IMG/VR virus record: IMGVR_UViG_3300028840_000888
Coordinates: 1-64,000 of that record
DNA from: a virus
Length of the DNA: 64,000 bases
Strand: one strand, 5' to 3'
Shown: in pieces, positions 56,598-63,722 of the stretch
How positions within the stretch are numbered: position 1 is the first letter of the stretch
How the letters are laid out: the number at the start of each line of letters is the position of its first letter
Program-made: the position numbers and the translations under genes
The notes under the pieces: model-generated
The model's database searches: none
Told to the model about the DNA's origin: nothing
The model's input: the letters and a program-made list of their open reading frames with translations, nothing else

Positions 56598-56967
56598 GCC
56601 CTTTACCCTCAACTGTCAGTAGGTACGCCCGTGCTATCTGCTCCGGGGTGGCCCTGATACAACGCCACACTGACTCCGTACAACTATCTGGTGAAAAATC
56701 CAGAACGTCACCGAGACGATATGCGAACTTGCGCCATAAGTCGCGCCGTTCGATGTCATCAAGCAGCATGTCGGCGTGCTCGCGGTTGATGCATGGCTCG
56801 AAAAACACACGCCAATTTTCACTCGGTGGACGTCCGATATTCCACAGCTTGCCCTCACTATCATGCCACATTGTCCAGGGCGGGCATAGATGTACGCCTG
56901 CTGATCTCCAACCCAGAGCCCGTGCGCAGCGTCGGGCGATGTCCTCTTGCATTTGTAAGTCACTCAT
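56587..56967 (-). CDS. Hypothetical protein
   Basis: 126 residues, AGGAGGCGTC before ATG 56967. Starts with a helix (QEDIARRCARALGW), has several tryptophans and ends ATPEQIARAYLLTVEG, a pattern known from other phage small proteins. Overlaps genes on both sides by 4-11 bases. Confidence 0.66.
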   Translation of the reverse strand: MSDLQMQEDIARRCARALGWRSAGVHLCPPWTMWHDSEGKLWNIGRPPSENWRVFFEPCINREHADMLLDDIERRDLWRKFAYRLGDVLDFSPDSCTESVWRCIRATPEQIARAYLLTVEGKGHDA

Positions 56968-57296
56968 GACGCCTCCTTATTCTCTTGCCACTCAAGGACA
57001 TGGAACTCGTGGAGCTTGAGGCCAAACGGCTCGCCATCAACCATGATGCTAACTGCACCGTACTGGTTGCATATCGCGTCGTAGTCGCCGGGCAGTGCGC
57101 CGCAATCCCAACCACGCACATAGCTATTAAGCCGTATGCGCTTTGGCATGAAGTCCGGCTTAGGGCATACATGCCTACCCTGGATAGCTGCGGCCCGGTA
57201 GTAGTTGAGCGCCTTTAAGAGTTCGTTGCGCTCCTCGACCAGACACGCAAAGCAGTAGTTTTCAAACAATACGCCTTTATGTTTTTCACAGCTCAT
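56964..57296 (-). CDS. Hypothetical protein with cysteine-rich start
   Basis: 110 residues from ATG 57296 (AAGGAGAAAAACA upstream). CEKH and CFAC in the first 25 residues suggest a zinc site. Then a helix and a compact beta region (SIMVDGEPFGLKLHEFHVLEW). Function unknown. Confidence 0.65.
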   Translation of the reverse strand: MSCEKHKGVLFENYCFACLVEERNELLKALNYYRAAAIQGRHVCPKPDFMPKRIRLNSYVRGWDCGALPGDYDAICNQYGAVSIMVDGEPFGLKLHEFHVLEWQENKEAS

Positions 57297-57307
57297 TGTT
57301 TTTCTCC

Positions 57308-57628
57308 TTACCAAAAATTAAACCGACATAGCGGCCTAACAATGCCGACCAACTTGTCCTTTGTGATCCAGTCAATAAGAATCTTCTCGAGCTCAGGAGA
57401 CGGCAAAAAGGTAATCTCATCCGCAAAGAATCGCATCGGCACGCCATTCTTGCGTATGATGGTCTTGTGCGCATATCCTCGCACTTGAACCACGTCAATT
57501 ATGCCAACCTCAATGATGGCGCTCTGATCTCCGCTTGTGTAGAGCTTCCAGTAAATACTGCCTTCAATTGGCTTGATGCTTCCGCGAGCGTAGTGCCTTC
57601 GTAACCATTGGCGGTATTTCCTTTCCAT
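57308..57628 (-). CDS. Hypothetical protein
   Basis: 106 residues from ATG 57628 (AAGGAGTGAA upstream). Basic N-terminus (MERKYRQWLRRHYARGS) and a beta-rich body with IIEVGIIDVVQV. No family recognised. Confidence 0.65.
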   Translation of the reverse strand: MERKYRQWLRRHYARGSIKPIEGSIYWKLYTSGDQSAIIEVGIIDVVQVRGYAHKTIIRKNGVPMRFFADEITFLPSPELEKILIDWITKDKLVGIVRPLCRFNFW

Positions 57629-57650
57629 TTCACTCCTTCGTATTATCAAA

Positions 57651-58730
57651 CTAAAACAATAACGGCTGTACTGGCTTAACTTCTTCCGTATCACCGTCAG
57701 CCTCAATTATCGCGGATACCCCGGCGCTGGCGATGCGTTCGGCGGCCACGTCTACCCAATGGCGGTCGATGTCGCAGCCCACGAAGCGGCGACCGAGCTT
57801 GACGGCGGCGACGCCGGTGGAACCGGAGCCGAGGAAGGGGTCGAGGATAAGGTCACCGGGTCGGCTGCTGGTTTTAATGACGTGTTCTAAGAGCGCGGCG
57901 GGTTTTTCGCAAGGGTGTTTGCCCTTGTACGTCTGCACCGTCGGGAATGTCCACACGTCGGTGTACTGGTCTTGAGCGGTGACTTGGAATGGGCGGCGGA
58001 GGTCGTCGTATTCGCGGCGGAGGTAGTCGCCGCCGTGTTGGTTGAGTAATTCGCGTAACTTGGTGTAATGCTCTTTGGTTGGCAATAGCCATTGAGACAC
58101 TGAAAAATAGTGTCTTGACGCCATCCCGCCGGAAGTTGGGCTAAATCCGCACGCCACATTAGCCGCGATTTTACCCGTAGTGCTGAGCATCCCGGCGCGT
58201 TTAAATTCATCTACGATGTAAGTTCTTAGTGGCTCAAACACAAACCCGCGCAACTTATCACACTCGCGCTGGTATCCGCTTTCACTTTTCGCGCTGCTGT
58301 CCGCGCCGTAATGCTCCGCAAAGATGATGCGCTCGGTTTGCGGAAAGTATGCCCGCAACATCTCTTGTTGTACCTTCTTGTGCCATCCCGCATCTTTTAT
58401 CCACACCACCGAATTTAGCACATTAAACCTCTCCCCCACCAAAACTTCCACCCGCGCCGCCTTCGTCGGGTAAGCGCACACATACAGCGAGCCATTGGAA
58501 GCAAGCACGCGGGCGATCCCCTCCAACACCGTATCCAGCCAAGCTAGAAAGGCGTCATCGGTCGGCCATTTGTCCCACGTCGCCTTATTGATGTTATAGG
58601 GCGGGTCAAGGAAGGCCAGCGCCACACTCCCAGCCTCCATCCTCCGTATAAAATCCAGACAATCTGCATGGGCGATGTTTACCGACCCACCTTGCACCTT
58701 TCCTGTTTTCATGGTATCATGTATGCACAT
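57651..58730 (-). CDS. DNA methyltransferase, DPPY type
   Basis: 359 residues, AAGGAGAAAGTC before ATG 58730. FLDPPYNINKATWDKWP (residues ~41-57) is motif IV and ILDPFLGSGSTGVAAVKLGR (~290) motif I of the beta class; HPCEKPAALLEHVI precedes it. Third methyltransferase with this order in the window. Site specificity unknown. Confidence 0.9.
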   Translation of the reverse strand: MCIHDTMKTGKVQGGSVNIAHADCLDFIRRMEAGSVALAFLDPPYNINKATWDKWPTDDAFLAWLDTVLEGIARVLASNGSLYVCAYPTKAARVEVLVGERFNVLNSVVWIKDAGWHKKVQQEMLRAYFPQTERIIFAEHYGADSSAKSESGYQRECDKLRGFVFEPLRTYIVDEFKRAGMLSTTGKIAANVACGFSPTSGGMASRHYFSVSQWLLPTKEHYTKLRELLNQHGGDYLRREYDDLRRPFQVTAQDQYTDVWTFPTVQTYKGKHPCEKPAALLEHVIKTSSRPGDLILDPFLGSGSTGVAAVKLGRRFVGCDIDRHWVDVAAERIASAGVSAIIEADGDTEEVKPVQPLLF

Positions 58731-58749
58731 TGACTTTCTCCTTGTCGTA

Positions 58750-58780
58750 GCGGCTCCCGGTAACTTGCGCCGGGGGCCGC
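58750..58780. other. 11-bp intercistronic hairpin
   Basis: GCGGCTCCCGG with CCGGGGGCCGC (one G-T pair), nine-base loop, between the 58791 gene and the methyltransferase gene, without a minus-strand T-tract. Confidence 0.55.
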
Positions 58781-58790
58781 TTGGTGTTTC

Positions 58791-59063
58791 TTAGAACCAG
58801 TCCGCGCTCAGCGAATTTATAAGACCGCCAAGCCCGCATATAGGCCATGATGATTTGTCACGCCTATCAATGGTATAGCGCGGGCGGCGATAGTTAGAAT
58901 GGCCACTGTGTGTGTATACCGCTATGTAAGAGTATCCACACCGCCAATCTAAATAATGCGCCCGTAATATTGCTGCGTCACGAGTGGCATGATAGCTTTC
59001 CACGCTCATAAACGGGTCACGCGCGTCAATCTCCATGCTCACAGCCACTAGCCATTTGCTCAC
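58791..59063 (-). CDS. Hypothetical protein
   Basis: 90 residues. KWLVAVSMEIDARDP opens a beta-rich chain; the middle is rich in tyrosine and arginine (HSNYRRPRYTIDRRD). Start ATG 59063 overlaps the stop of the upstream gene by 4 bases (ATGA). Unknown. Confidence 0.62.
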   Translation of the reverse strand: MSKWLVAVSMEIDARDPFMSVESYHATRDAAILRAHYLDWRCGYSYIAVYTHSGHSNYRRPRYTIDRRDKSSWPICGLGGLINSLSADWF

Positions 59064-59338
59064 AGCAGCGCCTCAACCAGCGCCATGATCTCATCAAAGT
59101 GCGCCGTAAAAATGCTGTGCCACTCCTCGCGTGATAGCGCCTGTAGAAAGTGCGGACCTTCTACATCCAGGTACTCAACATCTTTCCCGGACACGCGCAC
59201 CCTATTGTACTCAATGCGATCATCGGCGCCGGTTATGCCGACATTGGCGACTATGCTGTCACCCTCACGCCAGCATGATTGTATGACGACGATGCGTTTG
59301 GGTATGCTGATTTGATTTTTAGGGCCGGTCTTTTGCAT
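59060..59338 (-). CDS. Hypothetical protein, first gene of the minus-strand operon
   Basis: 92 residues, GGAGAAAGGC before ATG 59338, 30 bases downstream of the divergent promoter. Beta-rich first half, helical end (FTAHFDEIMALVEALL). First genes after such promoters are often early regulators; no family recognised. Confidence 0.66.
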   Translation of the reverse strand: MQKTGPKNQISIPKRIVVIQSCWREGDSIVANVGITGADDRIEYNRVRVSGKDVEYLDVEGPHFLQALSREEWHSIFTAHFDEIMALVEALL

Positions 59339-59356
59339 TGCCTTTCTCCCTCACTC

Positions 59357-59451
59357 AATATGATTCTATTATATCACACTATTGGAATAGTTGCAAGTCG
59401 CACGCCTAGACTTGCGCCTTTCTCAATAATGGTGTATAATAGAATCATATT
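59357..59451. promoter_or_regulatory. Divergent promoter pair with inverted TATAATAGAATCATATT repeats
   Basis: Minus-strand promoter: TTGCAA (59396-59391), 17-bp spacer, TATAAT (59373-59368). Plus-strand promoter: TTGCGC (59412-59417), 17-bp spacer, TATAAT (59435-59440). The 17 bases TATAATAGAATCATATT, starting at each -10, occur in both directions, so one regulator could bind over both transcription starts. Confidence 0.8.
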
Positions 59452-59469
59452 AATTGAATGGAGGAAAAT

Positions 59470-59883
59470 ATGAACGAGAACACTGTACAAGAGGAGCATA
59501 TCCTCAAGACGGCCCTGATGAACCACCACAAGCAGATCGCCGCGCTAGTCAACTCCGGCGTTACCGTCATTGCGCATGATGGTCGTACCGGCCCACGTAA
59601 GCCCGGCTCGCTGGCTTATGCCCAAAATGATATGCCGTGGGTTATCCGGCTGCTTGCCGATGATGAGGAAGTGCCCGACTACGCCCGGCATTTCGTCAAG
59701 ACGGATCTCATGGTCAATCGCAATGAGGTCAGCGTATACGTCAACACCACCATCCCGGCGGTGATTCATGACGGTGTGCCGGGGCGCCGGGCCAATGGGT
59801 TCGAGGGCGTGCGGTATGCAGAGAATGACGTGCGCTGGTGGGTGGAGCTTGACATGTCGCGGCGGGAGTTGCCGGATGGGTGA
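59470..59883 (+). CDS. Hypothetical protein with internal duplication
   Basis: 137 residues from ATG 59470 (GGAGG upstream). Two homologous halves: VIAHDGRTGPR, SLAYAQNDMPW, then L..D.EVPD; and VIHDGVPGRR, GVRYAENDVRW, then LDMSRRELPD. Each about 42 residues long. First gene behind the plus-strand promoter. No family recognised. Confidence 0.68.
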   Translation: MNENTVQEEHILKTALMNHHKQIAALVNSGVTVIAHDGRTGPRKPGSLAYAQNDMPWVIRLLADDEEVPDYARHFVKTDLMVNRNEVSVYVNTTIPAVIHDGVPGRRANGFEGVRYAENDVRWWVELDMSRRELPDG

Positions 59884-59986
59884 GGTCGTCAAGGTTAATT
59901 TCTGCGGGCGATGCAAGGCCGCTGGGCCGCGTGGTCGTGACGGCATTGCCAAATGGAATGACATGCCACGACGGGAGGGGACATGA
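59876..59986 (+). CDS. Small basic CxxC protein (36 residues)
   Basis: ATG 59876 overlaps the previous stop and its own stop overlaps the next ATG (ATGA at 59983), so it links the two genes. CGRCKAAGPRGRDG is a half zinc-knuckle, basic tail. Short but well placed for a coupled reading frame. Confidence 0.5.
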   Translation: MGEVVKVNFCGRCKAAGPRGRDGIAKWNDMPRREGT

Positions 59987-60702
59987 AACACATAAAAGAC
60001 GCCATAGTCAATAACTCACTTTGGCTTATCGGCCTCGGTCTAATGCTCGCATCCTCCGGTATCGACGGGGCCTACATGTCTCAGTGGATGCCGCCGGGAT
60101 GGGAATGGTTGGGCCTAGTGCTCAACACAATGGCTGACATTGGGGGCATGGTGTTGATGTACTGGTTCGGGCGATTGCGGCAGGATCGCAGCAAGGCAAA
60201 GCGCCAGTTAGCCTATGCGCTACTGGCTTCTGAAATCGTCAGCGTGGTATACTCGTGGGGATTCTCTTACCTGCAACTGCGCCGCGTTTTGGTTGCAGTC
60301 GAAGGCGACGAAGCCGAGGTGGTCGCGTTCTTTGCCGCCGGGTTTATCCCGCTGCTGTTGGCGTTTGTCGGATATGCGCAGGCGCTCTTGGAAGGGCGCA
60401 TTGTGACGCCGAAAGCGTCGCAGCAAACCGCACAGACTGCGCAGCAAGTGCCGCAGAATGTGCCGACAAGTGCCGCCACTGATGTGGTAGTGACGCTTAG
60501 TGACGCGGCAGTGACGCTGAAAAAACCGCAATTTGACGCATGGATCGCATCACTAAATGGCGAGCGCGATACACTGACGCGGAAAGACGTGCTGGATTGG
60601 GCCGAGTCACGCGGGCTTGACGTGAGTACAGCGACGGGCAAAGCGGCGCGCGACAAGGTGCTGCGCTGGTGTCGCGGCGCTGGCGTGGAGGTGTTGCAAT
60701 GA
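59983..60702 (+). CDS. Four-helix membrane protein with cytosolic C-terminal domain
   Basis: 239 residues. Four hydrophobic segments lie within residues ~10-135 (LWLIGLGLMLASSG; GLVLNTMADIGGMVLMYW; a helix around ALLASEIVSVVYSW; FFAAGFIPLLLAFVGYAQALL). A Gln-rich linker follows, and the last ~60 residues (RKDVLDWAESRGL, KAARDKVLRWCRG) resemble a small DNA-binding fold. Lies upstream of the FtsK/HerA-like ATPase. Similar pairs occur on plasmids and integrative elements. Confidence 0.66.
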   Translation: MKHIKDAIVNNSLWLIGLGLMLASSGIDGAYMSQWMPPGWEWLGLVLNTMADIGGMVLMYWFGRLRQDRSKAKRQLAYALLASEIVSVVYSWGFSYLQLRRVLVAVEGDEAEVVAFFAAGFIPLLLAFVGYAQALLEGRIVTPKASQQTAQTAQQVPQNVPTSAATDVVVTLSDAAVTLKKPQFDAWIASLNGERDTLTRKDVLDWAESRGLDVSTATGKAARDKVLRWCRGAGVEVLQ

Positions 60703-60902
60703 ACGAGCATGACACGCTGGTAAGCGCCATACAAAACGCAATCGAGCCGTACCGTCGCCAGCGTCGCCACCTGACCGGCTGGTTTGTCGAAGCTGTACTG
60801 AATACCATCTATGAGCAATACGAGCTCATAGAGGATTATACCGGAGAGAACCCAGTCGAGCGCATCACAGATACCGGGCAGATGGTCGAGGTACGGCAGT
60901 GA
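60699..60902 (+). CDS. Small hypothetical protein
   Basis: 67 residues from ATG 60699, overlapping the previous stop (ATGA). Helical (VSAIQNAIEPYRRQRRHLTGWFVEAVLNTIYEQYE) and mixed charge. Followed by a GTG start coupled through GTGA. No family recognised. Confidence 0.66.
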   Translation: MNEHDTLVSAIQNAIEPYRRQRRHLTGWFVEAVLNTIYEQYELIEDYTGENPVERITDTGQMVEVRQ

Positions 60903-61192
60903 AACTCCTGCAGCTCGTCCTCAAAAAGCGCTGGTTTGAGCTCATAGCCAGCGGACGGAAAAGCGTCGAGTATCGCCAGGCAACCGACTACTGGAAGGCG
61001 CGTCTTCACAACCGCGAGTTTGATGCCGTGCGCTTTCGCAACGGCTACGCCAAAGATGCGCCGGAAGTGACGCGGCGCTGGTTGGGGTGTGAATTGTACC
61101 TTTTCGATAATGCTGTAGGAGCCAATGGTGAGGAGTTGGATGGGTGGTACTACGTAATCAGCTTGGGTGCGGTGGTTGAGGTATTGCAATGA
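60899..61192 (+). CDS. ASCH-like (PUA-fold) protein
   Basis: 97 residues from GTG 60899. LKKRWFELIASGRKSVEYR near the N-terminus followed by FDAVRFRNGY is the ASCH-domain pattern (K..yf..i..G.Kt.EyR). ASCH domains bind RNA or modified nucleotides. Overlaps the next ATG (61189). Confidence 0.7.
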   Translation: MKLLQLVLKKRWFELIASGRKSVEYRQATDYWKARLHNREFDAVRFRNGYAKDAPEVTRRWLGCELYLFDNAVGANGEELDGWYYVISLGAVVEVLQ

Positions 61193-61683
61193 AACTCCTG
61201 CCGCGCATACTAAGGGCATTGCAGGAGCCTGGGGATGATCAGGGTATAGAGATACCGGATCAGGCCACGCTAAAGCTGCGTCGTGAGATACGCGAAATGA
61301 ACGAGCGGTTTAAGTCTCCTCCTGGTGCGGATATAATGGCGGCCCTTGATGAAATGGTACGGCGCGCGTTCAATCAAGAGTCTATGCATGACTGGCTTTT
61401 GAGTCGGGTATCGCTAAAAGCTCCACGAGGAACTGGTGCGGCCGATGATATGTATAGGATTCCGCTGCGGATGATGTGGCGCGCCGATGCTCCCAGTCTA
61501 GGCGACTACACCACTCCCGATATGTTGGCACAAAGCTACACCCTGAGAAATTCTTTAGCATGGCTTGACCGTGTGCAATTCCGTACCAAGCAGCAATACG
61601 ACATCTACGGCATTGAGGTCGAGGAGTGCAGCGCGGAGGAAGTAGCAGCAATGCTTGAAGACAGGCACACTATCGAATTATGA
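61189..61683 (+). CDS. Hypothetical protein
   Basis: 164 residues. Helix-rich N-terminal half (RREIREMNERFKSPP; AALDEMVRRAFNQE) and aromatic C-terminal half. It immediately precedes the ATPase gene. No family recognised. Confidence 0.65.
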   Translation: MKLLPRILRALQEPGDDQGIEIPDQATLKLRREIREMNERFKSPPGADIMAALDEMVRRAFNQESMHDWLLSRVSLKAPRGTGAADDMYRIPLRMMWRADAPSLGDYTTPDMLAQSYTLRNSLAWLDRVQFRTKQQYDIYGIEVEECSAEEVAAMLEDRHTIEL

Positions 61684-61693
61684 AGGCAAAACA

Positions 61694-62965
61694 ATGAACA
61701 ATAAGCGCAAGGCGTTAGTATCACAATTACGGCGAAGCCTCGGTCATGCTGTGGGCGGGTTCCCGTCACTCAAGCGGGCCCGCAACGTACATCTGCGGAT
61801 GCCGGAAACGCTAGGACATCGCGCCGGTATCCTGCGGGTAAGTGCCGGGATGCATACGGGTCTGATCCGTAAAGACCTCGAAGCCGATGGGCGCGCCCGG
61901 CTGCGGCAACTTTTCCCGACAGAATGGCTTGGGCAAGGCGAGCCATCAATCTATTGGGAAGGCGCGGAGCTATGTATTGAAGCGCCCTGGCCGGAAGGGC
62001 TACGTACCGAGGCGATCATGCTCTCACAGATGTCCGAGCAGCCGCACACGCCCGGCAGTTTCACCCTGGGCCAGAATGATCGCAATGTAACGGTGACGCC
62101 GCGCTTTGATACCTACACCAGCGCGCACATGCTCCTTGCGGGTGCGCCGGGTGGCGGTAAGACGACCACTGCCACCTCTATTGCCGTGCAATTGGCGCGC
62201 AATGATCCACGGGCGCAATTCGTCATCGCCAATGACAAGAACGACCTTGAGCACCTGGATACCCTGCATGGCCTGCTTGGGCCGCTGGCAGGCACTTACG
62301 GCGAAGTCCTGACCGCCCTCGCCTTCGTAGATGCTGAGCGCGGGCGCCGGGAGCAGGCCGGCGGAAAGCACGCGCCGCTGTACTTCCTGTGGGATGAACC
62401 GCAGATCGTCTTGATGGAAGACAAGCAAGCGCCCAAGACATTGTTCTACCTCATGAGTCGGGCGCGATCGGCTAACATCCATGTCATTCTTGCTACGCAA
62501 AGCCCGAAGCAGAGCCTTTTCGGGGTGAACATGACGCGCGGGCAATTCGGCACGCGCATCTGTCATCTTGTTGCCAATGCGCAGGAATCAAAGGCGGCCC
62601 TGGATGTGACCGAGCCACGCGCCGACTACCTGACCGAAAAGGGCGATGCAATTGCCAGCTTCCCGCCCTACTTCCACAGGGTATTGGTGGCGCTTCCTGA
62701 TCAAGACATCATTGAAAGCGTCCTGGGCCATGATCCTGCAATGTCACACTGGCCCGTGTCACTCGATGATCTTCCAAGTAGGCCAGGGTGGACGCCGGAG
62801 CAGGTGGCCGTGGGCATAATGGCCCGGCGGCGTGGATGGAACCGCCGCGAGTGTCGTGAGGAGCTAGGTCGGCTTGGCGGATCCGTGAGCAATGCCGACT
62901 ACTCTGAGATGCGCGCCTTTGGGCAGCGTGTCGATGAGATTATAGAGGATGTTGGCAATGCCTGA
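61694..62965 (+). CDS. FtsK/HerA-like DNA translocase ATPase
   Basis: 423 residues from ATG 61694; GAAGGCAAAAC upstream. Walker A GAPGGGKTTTATS lies near residues 152-164, Walker B LYFLWDEPQIVLM near 231, and a sensor-type VILATQSP near 265. The N-terminal ~150 residues are a divergent beta domain; the end (TPEQVAVGIMARRRGWNRRECREELGRLG) is a winged-helix-like tail. FtsK/TraB-like proteins move dsDNA in segregation and conjugation. In a phage it may serve replication-intermediate transfer or plasmid-like maintenance. Confidence 0.78.
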   Translation: MNNKRKALVSQLRRSLGHAVGGFPSLKRARNVHLRMPETLGHRAGILRVSAGMHTGLIRKDLEADGRARLRQLFPTEWLGQGEPSIYWEGAELCIEAPWPEGLRTEAIMLSQMSEQPHTPGSFTLGQNDRNVTVTPRFDTYTSAHMLLAGAPGGGKTTTATSIAVQLARNDPRAQFVIANDKNDLEHLDTLHGLLGPLAGTYGEVLTALAFVDAERGRREQAGGKHAPLYFLWDEPQIVLMEDKQAPKTLFYLMSRARSANIHVILATQSPKQSLFGVNMTRGQFGTRICHLVANAQESKAALDVTEPRADYLTEKGDAIASFPPYFHRVLVALPDQDIIESVLGHDPAMSHWPVSLDDLPSRPGWTPEQVAVGIMARRRGWNRRECREELGRLGGSVSNADYSEMRAFGQRVDEIIEDVGNA

Positions 62966-63152
62966 TATACCATGCTACTCATTCATTGATGGAGATTGGC
63001 AGCGAATAGAGCTTGACAGTGACGGTATGTCAGGAGAATGGAGTCTAGCTGAGATTGAGCAGCCGATGATCATGCAAGCTATCTTCATAACGCCAACTGA
63101 CCGTATTGTCATTGAAACGAAATCACATGAAATCATAGAGGAGATGTCATGA
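62958..63152 (+). CDS. Small hypothetical protein
   Basis: 64 residues from ATG 62958; overlaps the ATPase stop by 8 bases. Acidic, beta-rich start (YSFIDGDWQRIELDSDG), ends in a glutamate-rich tail whose stop overlaps the next start. No family recognised. Confidence 0.62.
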   Translation: MPDIPCYSFIDGDWQRIELDSDGMSGEWSLAEIEQPMIMQAIFITPTDRIVIETKSHEIIEEMS

Positions 63153-63382
63153 AAGAGTGGAATGACGAAAACAAGGAAAAGCTAATTACATATTGCGTAA
63201 TGGCATGGTACGCCATGACGCAACACATTGACGAGAAGATCATGACCGAGTTCACGAAAAACGTGGGCATGGGGCAGTATACCACGTACCGCCTATTCAG
63301 TTGGATGGCGGAAAACTACCCGCAGCAATTGTATGATGCGTACCTAAGCTACCTGCATGATGTTGAGTGCGGTGAGCTATAG
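63149..63382 (+). CDS. Hypothetical helical protein
   Basis: 77 residues, GAGGAGATGTC before ATG 63149. Helical throughout with aromatic residues (YCVMAWYAMTQHIDEKIM; WMAENYPQQLYDAYLSYLHD). Last gene before a short intergenic region. Unknown. Confidence 0.66.
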   Translation: MKEWNDENKEKLITYCVMAWYAMTQHIDEKIMTEFTKNVGMGQYTTYRLFSWMAENYPQQLYDAYLSYLHDVECGEL

Positions 63383-63500
63383 CGCCCGTCCGTCCCGTCC
63401 GTCCGCGCAAAACAACGCCCAATTTTCGCCCGGACAAGGCCAAAACGGACGTATTGACCAACGGACGGACTAACAAATTACCAAGTAAAGGAGAAAGACA
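63383..63500 (+). repeat. Intergenic inverted GTCCGTCC repeats
   Basis: Tandem GTCCGTCC units near 63390-63403 pair with CGGACGGAC near 63460-63470, giving a stem of 8-9 bp around a ~60-base loop containing CGGAC copies. Could be a terminator-like or protein-binding structure. No T-tract follows. An AAAGGAG site for the next gene is at 63487. Confidence 0.5.
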
Positions 63501-63722
63501 ATGAGTAAAGTAAAGTTTCAAGACAACTCAAAAGCGGGTACATGCCCGGAGTGCGATGGTGACATGCTAGTCAAGACGAACCGCCACACCGGGCACCAGT
63601 TCTTAGGATGCGCTAATTATCCAGAGTGCCGGCATACTGACCAGATACCGGAGGCCATGAAGCTGCGCGCATTGGGCGCCGCTACGCTATTTGAGATTGA
63701 TGAGGAGGAAGGCCATGAATAA
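63501..63722 (+). CDS. Standalone topoisomerase-type zinc ribbon protein
   Basis: 73 residues, AAAGGAGAAAGAC before ATG 63501. GTCPECDGDMLVKTNRHTGH then FLGCANYPECRHTD is the C4 zinc ribbon of topoisomerase IA C-termini, here without the enzyme. Single copies are common in phages and may bind single-stranded DNA. Confidence 0.8.
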   Translation: MSKVKFQDNSKAGTCPECDGDMLVKTNRHTGHQFLGCANYPECRHTDQIPEAMKLRALGAATLFEIDEEEGHE

